NCBI GenBank assembly: GCA_027449685.1
Contig: DAIDLC010000001.1
Location: forward strand, 219,353 to 283,352
Direction: 5' to 3'
DNA from: Ferrovaceae bacterium
GTDB taxonomy: Bacteria > Pseudomonadota > Gammaproteobacteria > Burkholderiales > Ferrovaceae
Length of the DNA: 64,000 nucleotides
This document shows positions 25,895 through 35,188 of this stretch, piece by piece. Numbering within the stretch: position 1 is the first letter of the stretch; the number at the start of each line of letters is the position of its first letter. The notes under the pieces were generated by a model. It saw only the letters and a program-made list of their open reading frames with translations, was not told the DNA's origin and ran no database searches. The position numbers and the translations under genes were made by a program.

Positions 25895-26509
25895 ATGAAC
25901 TTGTGGTACGGCAGCAATCAGGAGTTACTCTGCCAGCTTTTTGGTGAAGAAGATTATGCCGCATATGCGGGTTCTCTGCGGCGCCTGTTTGCACCGCCGC
26001 GTGTTTCTGCCCAGGAAACGGCCGTCAAGGGGCGGCGGCGTGCGGGCCTGGGCCGATATAAAATCTTGCAGCAACGCTGTGTGCTGGCCCGCGAGCTGGT
26101 TCGGCGCTGGTTACAGGAGGAACTGCAACAAGCCCCGGTGTTGGGCCAGCCCGACCATGTGACTCACTTTTTGCAGTTGCGTTTTTCCGGTCAGGAGCAC
26201 GAGTCCTTTTGCGTATTGTTTCTGGACGCTCAAAACCGGCTCATTGTGGCCGAAGAGTTGTTTCGGGGCACCCTCACGCAAACCGCCGTCTACCCCCGAG
26301 AGGTTATCAAATCTGCCCTGCAATGGAATGCGGCAGGGGTCATTTTGGCTCATAACCATCCCTCTGGCGTTGGGCAACCAAGTCAGGCCGACCATCAACT
26401 CACGCAGACCCTGAAAAAAACCCTGGGGCTATTGGATATTCAGGTGTTGGATCATTTCATCATCGCCGGGCGGGAAGTGGTCAGTTTTGCCCGTCGAGGC
26501 TGGCTCTAG
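25895..26509 (+). CDS. radC: RadC family JAB/MPN-domain protein
   Basis: The 204-residue protein has the N-terminal helical part (RYKILQQRCVLARELVRR) and the C-terminal JAB domain with the metal site HNHPSGVGQPSQAD (H153, H155, D166) and the upstream glutamate in VAEELFRG. Despite the name, a role in recombination repair is not supported; members are putative metallo-enzymes often near DNA-related genes. The N-terminal helix-hairpin-helix part is shorter than the usual 220-230-residue proteins. It is divergent from the GT87 gene and convergent with the thioredoxin gene, which starts three bases after it ends. Confidence 0.88.
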   Translation: MNLWYGSNQELLCQLFGEEDYAAYAGSLRRLFAPPRVSAQETAVKGRRRAGLGRYKILQQRCVLARELVRRWLQEELQQAPVLGQPDHVTHFLQLRFSGQEHESFCVLFLDAQNRLIVAEELFRGTLTQTAVYPREVIKSALQWNAAGVILAHNHPSGVGQPSQADHQLTQTLKKTLGLLDIQVLDHFIIAGREVVSFARRGWL

Positions 26510-26511
26510 GC

Positions 26512-27174
26512 TCAACCTCCGGCTTTGGCTGCCGTGATGGCCTGGCGCAATTCGCTCTCCTCCATGCGCCCCAGTTTTTTTAGGATGGTGTGCCCCTTGG
26601 CGTCAAACACCAGCGTGAAGGGAATGCCTTGCTGGGGGTTTCCCAAAGACCGAGTGAGCGCCAGGTCTTGATCCGAACCCGTCAAAACGGGGTAACTGAA
26701 AGGCTGGTGTTTGACAAAGTCCAGAATGGCACCGGGTTCGTCAACTCCGATACCCACAAAGCGTACCTGTTGGTCTCCCAGGTTTCGCTGCAGGTGGTTC
26801 ATCATGGGGATCTCTTCCTTGCAGGGTTCGCACCAGGTCGCCCAAAAATTGATGACCAGAACGCGCCCTGCCCATTGGTGCAAGGACTGCGGATGTTGCT
26901 GCAAATCGGGCAACGTCAGTTCCCGAATGCGCACTGCGGCATCGGGTGCCTCCCCGGAGCGAGAGGATCGCTCCCGGCTTACTGTACCGGGAAGGCTGGC
27001 ACGGGATTCATCGGGCAATGCCGTAGCCGGAATTACGGCGGGTTGATTCAGAGAAGACTCGGCCGGGTTGCCTGGCTGCCAATAGTGCAGGCTGTGATAA
27101 ATTTCCCAGCCCTCCCATAGGGCGAAAAGCAGGGCGATTAACCCCATGAGTAGAAATATTGGTTTTTTTTTCAT
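26512..27174 (-). CDS. TlpA/ResA-like membrane-anchored thioredoxin
   Basis: The 220-residue protein has one N-terminal helix (about 5-20) with no cleavage motif, a 60-residue Pro/Ser-rich spacer, and a thioredoxin-like domain (about 84-220) with INFWATWCEPCKEE (C115, C118) and the cis-Pro in GIPFTLVFDAKG. It is predicted to be anchored on the periplasmic face and to reduce disulfides, for example in cytochrome c maturation. No ccm genes are nearby, so the partner is unknown. Confidence 0.85.
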   Translation of the reverse strand: MKKKPIFLLMGLIALLFALWEGWEIYHSLHYWQPGNPAESSLNQPAVIPATALPDESRASLPGTVSRERSSRSGEAPDAAVRIRELTLPDLQQHPQSLHQWAGRVLVINFWATWCEPCKEEIPMMNHLQRNLGDQQVRFVGIGVDEPGAILDFVKHQPFSYPVLTGSDQDLALTRSLGNPQQGIPFTLVFDAKGHTILKKLGRMEESELRQAITAAKAGG

Positions 27175-27336
27175 AGTGTTAGGATGGCTGTGTGCAGCGG
27201 CATTGGAAAACGCAAAAAAACCCTTCTAGAGGCATGATAAACTCATCCGCTGAACTTGCGTGAAATCGGCCTGATCCCGTTACACGTCGGTTCTGACTTT
27301 GCACATTTTTTCAAACTCCTACAGGGGAAATGCCGC

Positions 27337-29112
27337 ATGACCATCGAAGTGAAAGTGCCCGATATCGGAGACTTCAAAAATATCCCAGTGATCGAGATCC
27401 TGGTGCGTGAGGGGGATAGCGTCCAGGCAGAAGATCCCTTGGTCACGCTGGAGTCTGATAAGGCCACCATGGAAGTTCCTTCTCCTCGTGCAGGCGTAAT
27501 CAAGAAAATCCACATTCAGTTGGGCGACCGGGTGTCTGAGGGCTCACTGCTGTTGGTGCTGGAAGATGCCGCAGCCGGTGCAACCATCCCGGCGGCAACT
27601 GCCACGGCCGCCACGACGCAGCCTTCTGCATCCGGCGCCGAACCCCACTTGGGCCAAGCGCATCCAACACCCCCCCCAGCACCGACACCGGCAGCAACCA
27701 ACGTCCACCCCGTGGCACCATCCGCCTCACCAGGCCCGGTAGTGGATTCTGGTGCCGTTATCGCGGTGACTGTGCCAGATATTGGCGATTTCAAAAATAT
27801 CCCGGTGATCGAAATCCTGGTTAAAGCCGGGCAGAGTGTCAATCTGGAAGATCCTCTCATCACCCTGGAGTCCGATAAGGCCACCATGGAGGTGCCCTCT
27901 CCTGCAGCGGGTGTCGTACAGGAGCTTTGCCTGGCTGTGGGAGATCGTGTGTCTGAAGGGTCCCTCATCCTGCGTTTAACCGGTGCTGCCGCGGCAAGCG
28001 CCGCGCAGGCCGCAGGCAACGGGGCTGCAGCCCACCTGCCAGCCGCACCTGGGTTTGCCGCTCTGACGCACGCTCCCCAGGGACAAGCTCCCCAGGCAGA
28101 AGTAGCAGCGCCCGCTGTGGCCCAGGCTGTAGCCCCAGCCTCAACGCCAGCGCCAGTCGCACCAGAAACGGCCTCTTCGACTTCCAGCGAAGCCATGATC
28201 CAGGCCCACGCCAGTCCCGTCATCCGGCGTTTTGCGCGGGAGTTGGGCGTGGATTTGGGACGCGTGAAGGGGAGTGGTCCCAAGGGGCGTATTGTGCGTG
28301 AGGACGTGCAAGCCTTCGTCAAATCCCTGATCCAGAGCGCGGCGGCACCGGCTACGGGAGTCCCTGCAGCCGGTATCGGTCTGGGCTTGTTACCTTGGCC
28401 TCAGGTGGATTTTGCCAAGTACGGGCCTATCGAAGCCCAGCCCTTGAGCCGCATCAAAAAGATTTCCGGGGCCAATTTGCACCGCAATTGGGTCATGATC
28501 CCTCATGTCACCAACCACGATGATGCGGACATTACCGATCTGGAATCATTTCGCGTGCAATTGAATCAGGAAAATGCCAAGGCGGGCACCAAAGTCACGC
28601 TCCTGGCTTTTCTCATCAAGGCCGTGTGCAATACGCTGCGCAAGTTTCCCGAGTTCAACGCCTCTCTGGATGGGGACTCACTGGTTCTCAAACACTACTA
28701 TCACATCGGTTTTGCTGCGGATACACCCAATGGTTTGGTGGTCCCGGTCATTCGTGATGCCGATAAAAAAGGCGTTCTGCAAATTGCCGCAGAAGCCAGC
28801 GCTTTGGCGGCCAAGGCGCGCGATGGCAAACTGGGCCCGGCCGACATGCAGGGCGGAACCTTCTCCATCTCCAGTCTGGGGGGCATTGGGGGGACCTATT
28901 TCACGCCCATCATCAACGCCCCGGAAGTGGCCATTCTGGGCGTTTGCAAAGCCACCTTGCGTCCCGTCTGGAAAGATCAGGGATTTCAGCCACGCCTGAT
29001 TGCTCCCCTGTCTTTGTCCTACGATCATCGGGTCATCGATGGCGCCTCTGCAGCGCGTTTCAATAACCACCTGATTGGCCTGTTGGGCGATATGCGCCGT
29101 GCCACCTTGTGA
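27337..29112 (+). CDS. aceF: Pyruvate dehydrogenase complex dihydrolipoyl acetyltransferase (E2)
   Basis: The 591-residue E2 has two lipoyl domains (about 1-78 and 144-220, each with ESDKATMEV; lipoyl lysines K42 and about K181), Ala/Pro linkers, a peripheral subunit-binding domain (SPVIRRFARELGVDLGRVKGSGPKGRI) and the catalytic core ending with DHRVIDG (active-site His about 564). It transfers acetyl groups to CoA. ATG 27337 is chosen for AGGGGAA upstream; the frame is open 27 codons further. Unusually, the E1 gene aceE is not upstream: a minus-strand thioredoxin is. Confidence 0.95.
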   Translation: MTIEVKVPDIGDFKNIPVIEILVREGDSVQAEDPLVTLESDKATMEVPSPRAGVIKKIHIQLGDRVSEGSLLLVLEDAAAGATIPAATATAATTQPSASGAEPHLGQAHPTPPPAPTPAATNVHPVAPSASPGPVVDSGAVIAVTVPDIGDFKNIPVIEILVKAGQSVNLEDPLITLESDKATMEVPSPAAGVVQELCLAVGDRVSEGSLILRLTGAAAASAAQAAGNGAAAHLPAAPGFAALTHAPQGQAPQAEVAAPAVAQAVAPASTPAPVAPETASSTSSEAMIQAHASPVIRRFARELGVDLGRVKGSGPKGRIVREDVQAFVKSLIQSAAAPATGVPAAGIGLGLLPWPQVDFAKYGPIEAQPLSRIKKISGANLHRNWVMIPHVTNHDDADITDLESFRVQLNQENAKAGTKVTLLAFLIKAVCNTLRKFPEFNASLDGDSLVLKHYYHIGFAADTPNGLVVPVIRDADKKGVLQIAAEASALAAKARDGKLGPADMQGGTFSISSLGGIGGTYFTPIINAPEVAILGVCKATLRPVWKDQGFQPRLIAPLSLSYDHRVIDGASAARFNNHLIGLLGDMRRATL

Positions 29113-29120
29113 GGATGACC

Positions 29121-30542
29121 ATGAACGATTTGAATGTACTGGAATGTGATCTGCTGGTATTGGGGGCAGGCCCTGGCGGTTATTCTGCGGCTTTTCGAGG
29201 GGCTGACCTGGGCCTTAAAACCATCCTGGTGGAGCGCCATGCCACCTTGGGTGGTGTTTGTCTCAACGTGGGGTGTATTCCCTCCAAAGCGCTGCTGCAT
29301 GTGGCGTCAGTCACTGAAGAAGCCCAGGCATTGGCTTCGCATGGGGTGAGCTTCGGCGCTCCCCAATTCGACGTGGTGCGGCTGCGTCAGTGGAAGGACA
29401 GCGTGGTCAAAAAACTGACCGGTGGATTGGCACAAATGGCCAAGGCGCGCAAGGTTCAGGTCATTCAAGGGGAAGGGCGATTTCTCGACCCCAACCATCT
29501 GCAAGTGACGCAGGCTGGAGGCCAACAACTGGTCAAGTTTTCCAAGGCCATCATCGCCGCAGGCTCCGAGGCGGTCACATTGCCCTTCATTCCACAGGAC
29601 CCGCGCATCGTCGACTCCACTGGTGCCTTGGAGTTACGCCAAATTCCACAACGCATGCTGGTCATCGGGGGCGGCATCATCGGTTTGGAAATGGCTACGG
29701 TGTATGCCACCTTGGGGGCTCAAATCCATGTGGTGGAAATGCTGGACGGCTTGATGGCCGGGGCGGACCGCGATCTGGTCAAAGTCTGGGAAAAATTCAA
29801 CGCCAAGCGTTTTGATCGGATCATGCTGCAAACCAAAACCACGGCGGTGGAAGCACGGGAAGACGGCATTTGGGTCAGTTTTTCTGGCGCGCAGGCCCCT
29901 TCTGCACCCGAGCGCTATGATCTGGTCCTCGTGGCGGTGGGGCGTCGTCCCAATGGGGCTCAGATCGGCGCAGAGATGGCTGGAGTGAGCGTGGATGCGC
30001 GTGGTTTCATCCCGGTGGACAAACAGCAGCGCACCAATGTGCCGCATATCTTTGCCATTGGTGATGTGGTGGGCCAGCCCATGCTGGCGCATAAGGCGGT
30101 GCACGAGGGCCATGTGGCGGCAGAAAGTGCCGAAGGCCAACGCAGCTTTCTGGATGTGCGGCAAATTCCTTCAGTGGCCTATACCAATCCCGAAGTGGCT
30201 TGGGCCGGAGTCACGGAAGAGCAGGCCAAGGCGCAAGGTATGCGCTTTCGTAAGGCCGTTTTTCCCTGGGCGGCCTCTGGACGGGCCATTGCCAATGGGC
30301 GCGAAGAAGGGTTTACCAAACTGCTGTTTGATGAAGAGACCCATCGCATTCTGGGTGGAGGGATTGTGGGAACCCATGCCGGAGACCTCATCAGCGAAGT
30401 GTGTCTAGCCATCGAAATGGGCGCCGAAGCCGGAGATATTGGCAAAACCATTCATCCTCATCCTACCCTGGGGGAATCCGTCGGTATGGCTGCAGAGTTG
30501 TTTGAAGGGGTATGTACCGATTTACCGCCCCAGCGCCGCTAA
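29121..30542 (+). CDS. lpdA: Dihydrolipoyl dehydrogenase (E3)
   Basis: The 473-residue flavoprotein has FAD motif VLGAGPGGYSAAF, the redox disulfide GGVCLNVGCIPSKALLHV, NAD motif VIGGGIIGLEMA, FAIGDVVGQPMLAHKA and the C-terminal dimer base HPHPTLGES. It re-oxidises the lipoyl groups of E2. ATG 29121 has GAGGA just upstream; ATG 29115 and GTG 29109 overlap the aceF stop. It is tightly coupled to aceF, so it is the E3 dedicated to the pyruvate complex. Confidence 0.95.
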   Translation: MNDLNVLECDLLVLGAGPGGYSAAFRGADLGLKTILVERHATLGGVCLNVGCIPSKALLHVASVTEEAQALASHGVSFGAPQFDVVRLRQWKDSVVKKLTGGLAQMAKARKVQVIQGEGRFLDPNHLQVTQAGGQQLVKFSKAIIAAGSEAVTLPFIPQDPRIVDSTGALELRQIPQRMLVIGGGIIGLEMATVYATLGAQIHVVEMLDGLMAGADRDLVKVWEKFNAKRFDRIMLQTKTTAVEAREDGIWVSFSGAQAPSAPERYDLVLVAVGRRPNGAQIGAEMAGVSVDARGFIPVDKQQRTNVPHIFAIGDVVGQPMLAHKAVHEGHVAAESAEGQRSFLDVRQIPSVAYTNPEVAWAGVTEEQAKAQGMRFRKAVFPWAASGRAIANGREEGFTKLLFDEETHRILGGGIVGTHAGDLISEVCLAIEMGAEAGDIGKTIHPHPTLGESVGMAAELFEGVCTDLPPQRR

Positions 30543-30557
30543 GATCGAGGATCGTTC

Positions 30558-31307
30558 ATGCGCATTCTGCTGAGCAATGATGACGGCTATTTTTCTCAGG
30601 GGCTGGCGGTGTTGGCACAAGCCCTGGAAGAATTGGGCACAGTGACCGTCGTTGCGCCCGATGCGGAAAAAAGCGGGGCCAGCAATTCCCTGACGCTCGA
30701 CCGGCCACTGATGGTGCGTCAGGCTCCCAATGGTTTTCATTATGTCAATGGAACCCCGACGGACTGCGTGCATATGGCTGTGACGGGCTTGCTGGAACAA
30801 GCCCCCGATATCGTCGTGTCGGGTATCAATCATGGGGCCAACATGGGGGACGACACCATCTATTCCGGCACGGTGGCCGCTGCAACGGAAGGCTACTTGT
30901 TGGGGATTCCCTCCATTGCCGTTTCTCTGGTCACGCTCTCCGGAGCAGGACGCCATTTCGATACGGCAGCGCGCTGCGTGCTGGAATTGGTGCAGCGCAT
31001 TCGCGCTCGACCGTTGCCCCATGCCAGTCTGCTCAATGTCAATGTGCCCGACCGACCAAAAGCCGACATCAAGGGGTTTCGCATCACCCGTTTGGGGCGC
31101 CGACATAAAGCCGAGCCGGTCATCAAAACCGCCAACCCCCGGGGAGAAACCGTTTACTGGGTGGGCGCTGCAGGGCCGGCTGCGGATGCCGGGGAGGGCA
31201 CTGATTTTGATGCCGTGGCGCAGGGCTACGTTTCCGTAACGCCCTTGCAGGTGGATCTGACGCATTACCAACAGATTTCCACGCTGGGCCAATGGCTTGA
31301 GGGCTGA
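30558..31307 (+). CDS. surE: 5-prime/3-prime-nucleotidase SurE
   Basis: The 249-residue phosphatase begins [16 protein letters not shown], the metal-binding NDDG of SurE, with the further family segments [27 protein letters not shown] and [23 protein letters not shown]. It hydrolyses nucleoside monophosphates in the cytoplasm and helps stationary-phase survival. It starts 15 bases after lpdA and leads the surE-pcm-nlpD block. Confidence 0.96.
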   Translation: MRILLSNDDGYFSQGLAVLAQALEELGTVTVVAPDAEKSGASNSLTLDRPLMVRQAPNGFHYVNGTPTDCVHMAVTGLLEQAPDIVVSGINHGANMGDDTIYSGTVAAATEGYLLGIPSIAVSLVTLSGAGRHFDTAARCVLELVQRIRARPLPHASLLNVNVPDRPKADIKGFRITRLGRRHKAEPVIKTANPRGETVYWVGAAGPAADAGEGTDFDAVAQGYVSVTPLQVDLTHYQQISTLGQWLEG

Positions 31308-31330
31308 CCCGGGTGGTTTCAGGCATTGGC

Positions 31331-31960
31331 ATGACCTCGGATCGCACCCGGGCTCGGATGGTAGAACGGCTCAAGGCCCGGGGAATCCAGGATACACTGG
31401 TGTTGGCAGCCATGGGGCGCGTCCCTCGTCACGTGTTTGTGGATGAAGGGATTTCCGTGCGGGCCTACGAAGACTCGGCGCTACCCATCGGTTTTGGACA
31501 GACGATCTCGGCGCCCTATACGGTGGCGCGCATGGTGGAACTCCTGTTTCAAGGTCGAAAATTGACCAAGGTGCTGGAAGTGGGAACAGGCTGCGGTTAC
31601 CAGGCAGCTGTTCTGGCGCAGTTGGCCACAGAGGTCTATTCCGTAGAACGCATCGGGGCTTTGCTGGAGCGCACCCGCGCCCGTTTGTGGCCGCTCATGA
31701 TCCGTAACCTGCGCCTCAAATTGACCGATGGAACCAAGGGGCTGCCCGAAGCGGCCCCTTTTGACGGTATCATCGTGGCGGCGGCGGCACCGCAGATTCC
31801 CTCCGCACTGCTGGCCCAACTGGCACCTGGGGGCCGGCTGGTGATTCCGGTGGGGGAACGACAGCAACAATTGATATTGGTGGAACAAACTGAAGCGGGG
31901 CCGGTTCAAAGGGCTATCGAGTCCGTGCACTTCGTGCCGTTGTTGGAGCAGATACAGTGA
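31331..31960 (+). CDS. pcm: Protein-L-isoaspartate O-methyltransferase
   Basis: The 209-residue enzyme repairs damaged aspartyl residues using SAM. Visible motifs are VPRHVFVDEG, the substrate loop GFGQTISAPYTVARM, SAM motif I VLEVGTGCGYQAAVLAQL, VYSVERIGAL and FDGIIVAAAAPQIP. ATG 31331 (MTSDRTRARMVERL) matches the family N-terminus; GTG 31313 is the alternative. It follows surE and overlaps the nlpD-like gene by four bases (GTGA). Confidence 0.94.
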   Translation: MTSDRTRARMVERLKARGIQDTLVLAAMGRVPRHVFVDEGISVRAYEDSALPIGFGQTISAPYTVARMVELLFQGRKLTKVLEVGTGCGYQAAVLAQLATEVYSVERIGALLERTRARLWPLMIRNLRLKLTDGTKGLPEAAPFDGIIVAAAAPQIPSALLAQLAPGGRLVIPVGERQQQLILVEQTEAGPVQRAIESVHFVPLLEQIQ

Positions 31961-32517
31961 GCGCTTTTCTTCTTCAGGTGCTGCGCAGGGTTATGTCCGG
32001 GGGGGCCAGCCGAATGAGTTTTCTGGCCCTGGTTGCCGGGTTGGCGGGTTGCGCTTCGAATGCACCCGCTCCCGTGGCCTCGCATCCAGTCAAGGAAAAT
32101 CCGGTGGCTGAATCCGGTCACAGCAAACATTCGGCCGGATCGGTTCACCCCCCAACAACCCCTAGCGTTGTCTGGATGTGGCCCTTGGACAAATCCCTCG
32201 CAGGCCCCTATCAAGTCAGGAATCGCGGGATCGATTTCAGCCCCCACGGACAAACGCCTGTGTTCTGTGCAGCGGATGGAACGGTCACTTATGTGGGCAA
32301 CAGCATCAAGAGCTATGGTGAGATGGTTATTGTCAAGCATGGCACCGACTACCTGAGCGTGTATGCCAACAATGGCAAGGTTTTAGTCCATGAGGGGCAG
32401 CAGGTTCAACGCGGAGAACGCCTGGCAACGACCCTTGCGGGGGTAAACCCCCATTGGCATTTTGAAATTCGTTATCACGGCAAGCCTGTGGATCCGGATA
32501 AAGTCCTCCCCCACTAA
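31957..32517 (+). CDS. NlpD-like M23-family lipoprotein, LysM-less, catalytic residues degenerate
   Basis: The 186-residue protein has a lipoprotein signal ending LVAGLAGC (lipid on Cys about 32), a 40-residue linker and an M23/LytM domain (about 75-186). The zinc ligand pair HxxxD seen in active enzymes is replaced (NRGIDFSPHG), while HWHFEIR keeps part of the second site. Like E. coli NlpD it is probably an activator of an amidase and not itself a peptidase. NlpD normally has a LysM domain; none is present. Start GTG 31957 overlaps pcm; ATG 31993 and 32014 are alternatives. rpoS, the usual next gene, is missing. Confidence 0.75.
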   Translation: MSAFLLQVLRRVMSGGASRMSFLALVAGLAGCASNAPAPVASHPVKENPVAESGHSKHSAGSVHPPTTPSVVWMWPLDKSLAGPYQVRNRGIDFSPHGQTPVFCAADGTVTYVGNSIKSYGEMVIVKHGTDYLSVYANNGKVLVHEGQQVQRGERLATTLAGVNPHWHFEIRYHGKPVDPDKVLPH

Positions 32518-32540
32518 AACCTTCGCGCTGGCCTGAGAGG

Positions 32541-35042
32541 TCAAGGTGTCGGGGCGGTTGTGCCAGGCTCCAGATGACGCGTCACGATGCGAATGGCCGG
32601 GTCTTCGGGTGAGGTGCGAATGGTAAATCCAAGCCGGGACATGAGATGTAACATGCCAGGGTTGGAACCCAGCACTTCTCCTTCGATCATCTTCAACCCG
32701 CGCTGTGCCGCGATTTCCATGAGGTACTCCATCATGATCTTGCCCAACCCATGGCGCTGCCATTCGTCTCCAATGACCAGCGCAAATTCGCAAGACTCCC
32801 CATCCGGGTTGGTGGCATAGCGCACCACCCCAATCTGCATGGGATGATCGGCCTGCTGCGTGATGGCCACGAGAGCGATTTCGCGCTCGTAATCCAGTTG
32901 CGTAAAGCGCACCAGCATAGAGCGGGGAAGTTCCCGCAGGGCATCCATGAAGCGAAAATAACGCGTGTCATCTGAAAGTGATTTTACAAAGGCCTGCTCC
33001 ATTTCGGCATCTTCCGGGCGAATCGGACGCAGGGTGATGGCCGTGCCGTTGCGCAAAATGACTTGCCGCACCAGATCGATCGGATAGGGATGAACGGCCA
33101 TATGCCCATAGCGTGTGCGTGGTGCCGGGCTGGTGCTAAGCGTCAGTTGGGCACGGCTGATCAGCGGGGTGTCGTCGGGAGAAAACCAGGCTTGCAAGTG
33201 GATTTCCGCCAATTGAGGGAGTTCGCACGCCATATCGGATAGGCGCATCAACAATTCGATCAATTCCTCGTGGTGGATGGCGCGGATCTGGTCATGTTGG
33301 TTCAGCTGGTTGGCAATGGTGCTGCGATCCACCAACTCATGGGCCAGAAAGGGGTTGAGGGGGGGTAAGGACCAGGTTTTTGACCCGGGAATGCCCGCTG
33401 CAATGCCGGTGGGCCCTAAAAACAGGGCGGGTCCCAGGGTAGGATCACGGATCACACCCAGACTGACGGCGCGCAGCTCGGCATCCTGACTGCTAAACAG
33501 GGGTGGGGGCAGACCGGCCCGGTACACCACATGAAAACAGTTGAGTAGCTGTTCCGTCTCCCGGGTACCAAGAACCGTGACATGGCGCTGGAGCGCCATG
33601 TCTACCAATTCGCGCGCCTGCTCCAGCAACGGGGCCTTGTTTTCATCGGAAGGTGGCGGGGTTTGAAACAACATCTGCTGATTGCGGTGGTATAGGGCCA
33701 TGTAGTGAAACGCATCCAGAGCAGATTCGGGGGTTCTGAAATTGGGAATCTGGGCTGCTGATAAAATGGCGCGCGATGGCAAGACACTGCGGTCTCCCAT
33801 CCAGCAGGCCAGAATCGGCTTGGTGGTTTGTTTGCACAGGGCCTCCAGCTCTTGGGCGGTTTCCAAGGGCTCGGCATCGAATTGTGGTGTGAGGATGACC
33901 AGAAGAGAATCCACTTCGGGATCCGCAAGAACCAGGCTGGCAACGCTCGCAAAGCGCTGGGCCTTGGCGCCGCTGCCCAGATTCAGGGGATTGCTCCCAT
34001 CCCAGGAGCTGGGCATGAGGGGTTCCAGATGGGTGAGGGTGTCACTGGACAAGCGCGCCAGGGGAATCCGGTTATCCATGGCACGGTCACTGGCTAGTGC
34101 TCCCGGGCCATCGCCGTTGGATAACACGGCGAGGCGCGAACCACTGCGGCGATAACGCACCGCGCAGGCCCGGGCTGCCGAAAACAATTGGGTCAGATTC
34201 CGTACCCGAACCACTCCAGCGCGCCGCAAGGCGGCATCGAAGATGGCATCGCTTTGCAGCATAGAGGGATAACCGCCCTGATCATTGAGGTGGTGCATGG
34301 CTCCGGAGAGATGCCCCCAGCGGTCCGATTTCAGCACGATGACAGGTTTGACGCGGGCGGCCTCGCGCAGCGTACTCATGAAATGCCGCGGGTGCCCCAC
34401 GGATTCGATGAACATGAGAATACTTTGCGTTTGCAGGTCGGAAACCAGATAGTCCACGATTTCCGCAAAGTCGATGTCTGAAGACGGGCTGATGGAGACC
34501 ACCGAGGAAAACCCGATCCCATTGCCGGCAGCCCAGTCCAGGACTCCACAGGTCAAGGCGGTGGATTGCGAGACCAGCGCAATGCCACCGGCCTTCACCT
34601 GGGGAGGGGTCAACCCGATGGCTGGGCGAATCACGCCAATGCGATTAGGCCCCAGAGTGCGCACCCCATGAGCTCGGGCCTGCTCTTGCATTTCCACGAA
34701 TAGCCGTGCCCCCTCGGCGCCTGATTCGCCAAAACCGTTGGTGAGCAATACCACGGCCCGCAGGCCCAGTTGGCCACATTGCGCAATCAGGGCCGGAATT
34801 TCCTCGATGGGGTTGGCCAGCATGACCAGATCCACGGGTTCGGGAATCGCCTTCAAATCGGGGAAGGTGCTCAACCCTTCGATGTGGGAGGCTTGAGGAT
34901 GAATGGGGTACAGTCGGCCTCGATAGCCACTGCTGATCAGGTTGTTCAACGTCTGGTGCCCGATGTCAGACCCTTGAGCCTGCAGCCCGCATAAAGCGAT
35001 GGACTGGGGAGTAAAAAAAGGACTGAGATAGTGGGGTTTCAT
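32541..35042 (-). CDS. PatZ/Pat-like protein: acyl-CoA synthetase (NDP-forming)-type domains with C-terminal GNAT acetyltransferase
   Basis: The 833-residue protein has a CoA-binding domain (about 1-125, YLSPFFTPQSIALCG), two succinyl-CoA-ligase-like domains (about 140-450, VSQSTALTCGVLDWA, NLGSGAKAQRF, LVILTPQFDAEPL), a remnant of the ATP-grasp region and a GNAT domain (about 670-833; acetyl-CoA loop EWQRHGLGKIMMEYLM). PatZ acetylates lysines such as that of acetyl-CoA synthetase. The ATP-grasp part lacks the usual KSDVGGV-type segment and the protein is about 50 residues shorter than E. coli PatZ. ATG 35042 was chosen over an upstream in-frame start. Confidence 0.85.
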   Translation of the reverse strand: MKPHYLSPFFTPQSIALCGLQAQGSDIGHQTLNNLISSGYRGRLYPIHPQASHIEGLSTFPDLKAIPEPVDLVMLANPIEEIPALIAQCGQLGLRAVVLLTNGFGESGAEGARLFVEMQEQARAHGVRTLGPNRIGVIRPAIGLTPPQVKAGGIALVSQSTALTCGVLDWAAGNGIGFSSVVSISPSSDIDFAEIVDYLVSDLQTQSILMFIESVGHPRHFMSTLREAARVKPVIVLKSDRWGHLSGAMHHLNDQGGYPSMLQSDAIFDAALRRAGVVRVRNLTQLFSAARACAVRYRRSGSRLAVLSNGDGPGALASDRAMDNRIPLARLSSDTLTHLEPLMPSSWDGSNPLNLGSGAKAQRFASVASLVLADPEVDSLLVILTPQFDAEPLETAQELEALCKQTTKPILACWMGDRSVLPSRAILSAAQIPNFRTPESALDAFHYMALYHRNQQMLFQTPPPSDENKAPLLEQARELVDMALQRHVTVLGTRETEQLLNCFHVVYRAGLPPPLFSSQDAELRAVSLGVIRDPTLGPALFLGPTGIAAGIPGSKTWSLPPLNPFLAHELVDRSTIANQLNQHDQIRAIHHEELIELLMRLSDMACELPQLAEIHLQAWFSPDDTPLISRAQLTLSTSPAPRTRYGHMAVHPYPIDLVRQVILRNGTAITLRPIRPEDAEMEQAFVKSLSDDTRYFRFMDALRELPRSMLVRFTQLDYEREIALVAITQQADHPMQIGVVRYATNPDGESCEFALVIGDEWQRHGLGKIMMEYLMEIAAQRGLKMIEGEVLGSNPGMLHLMSRLGFTIRTSPEDPAIRIVTRHLEPGTTAPTP

Positions 35043-35188
35043 CCTGGAGCCTCGGTGTGACGGGTGGGCCATCGGGGGTTATAAAAAATCAAGCCATCTG
35101 CTGGAAGCCGGGAGAGGGACGGAGTAATATTTCAGATGTTACATCCTGTGCTGAATATTTTTGTCCTTTTCTCTTCAGGCGCTCATTG

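Noticed and set aside
27337..29112. E2 of the 2-oxoglutarate dehydrogenase complex (sucB)
   Set aside because: Two lipoyl domains with the GDFKNIPVIE pattern and the linked lpd fit the pyruvate complex; SucB has one lipoyl domain.
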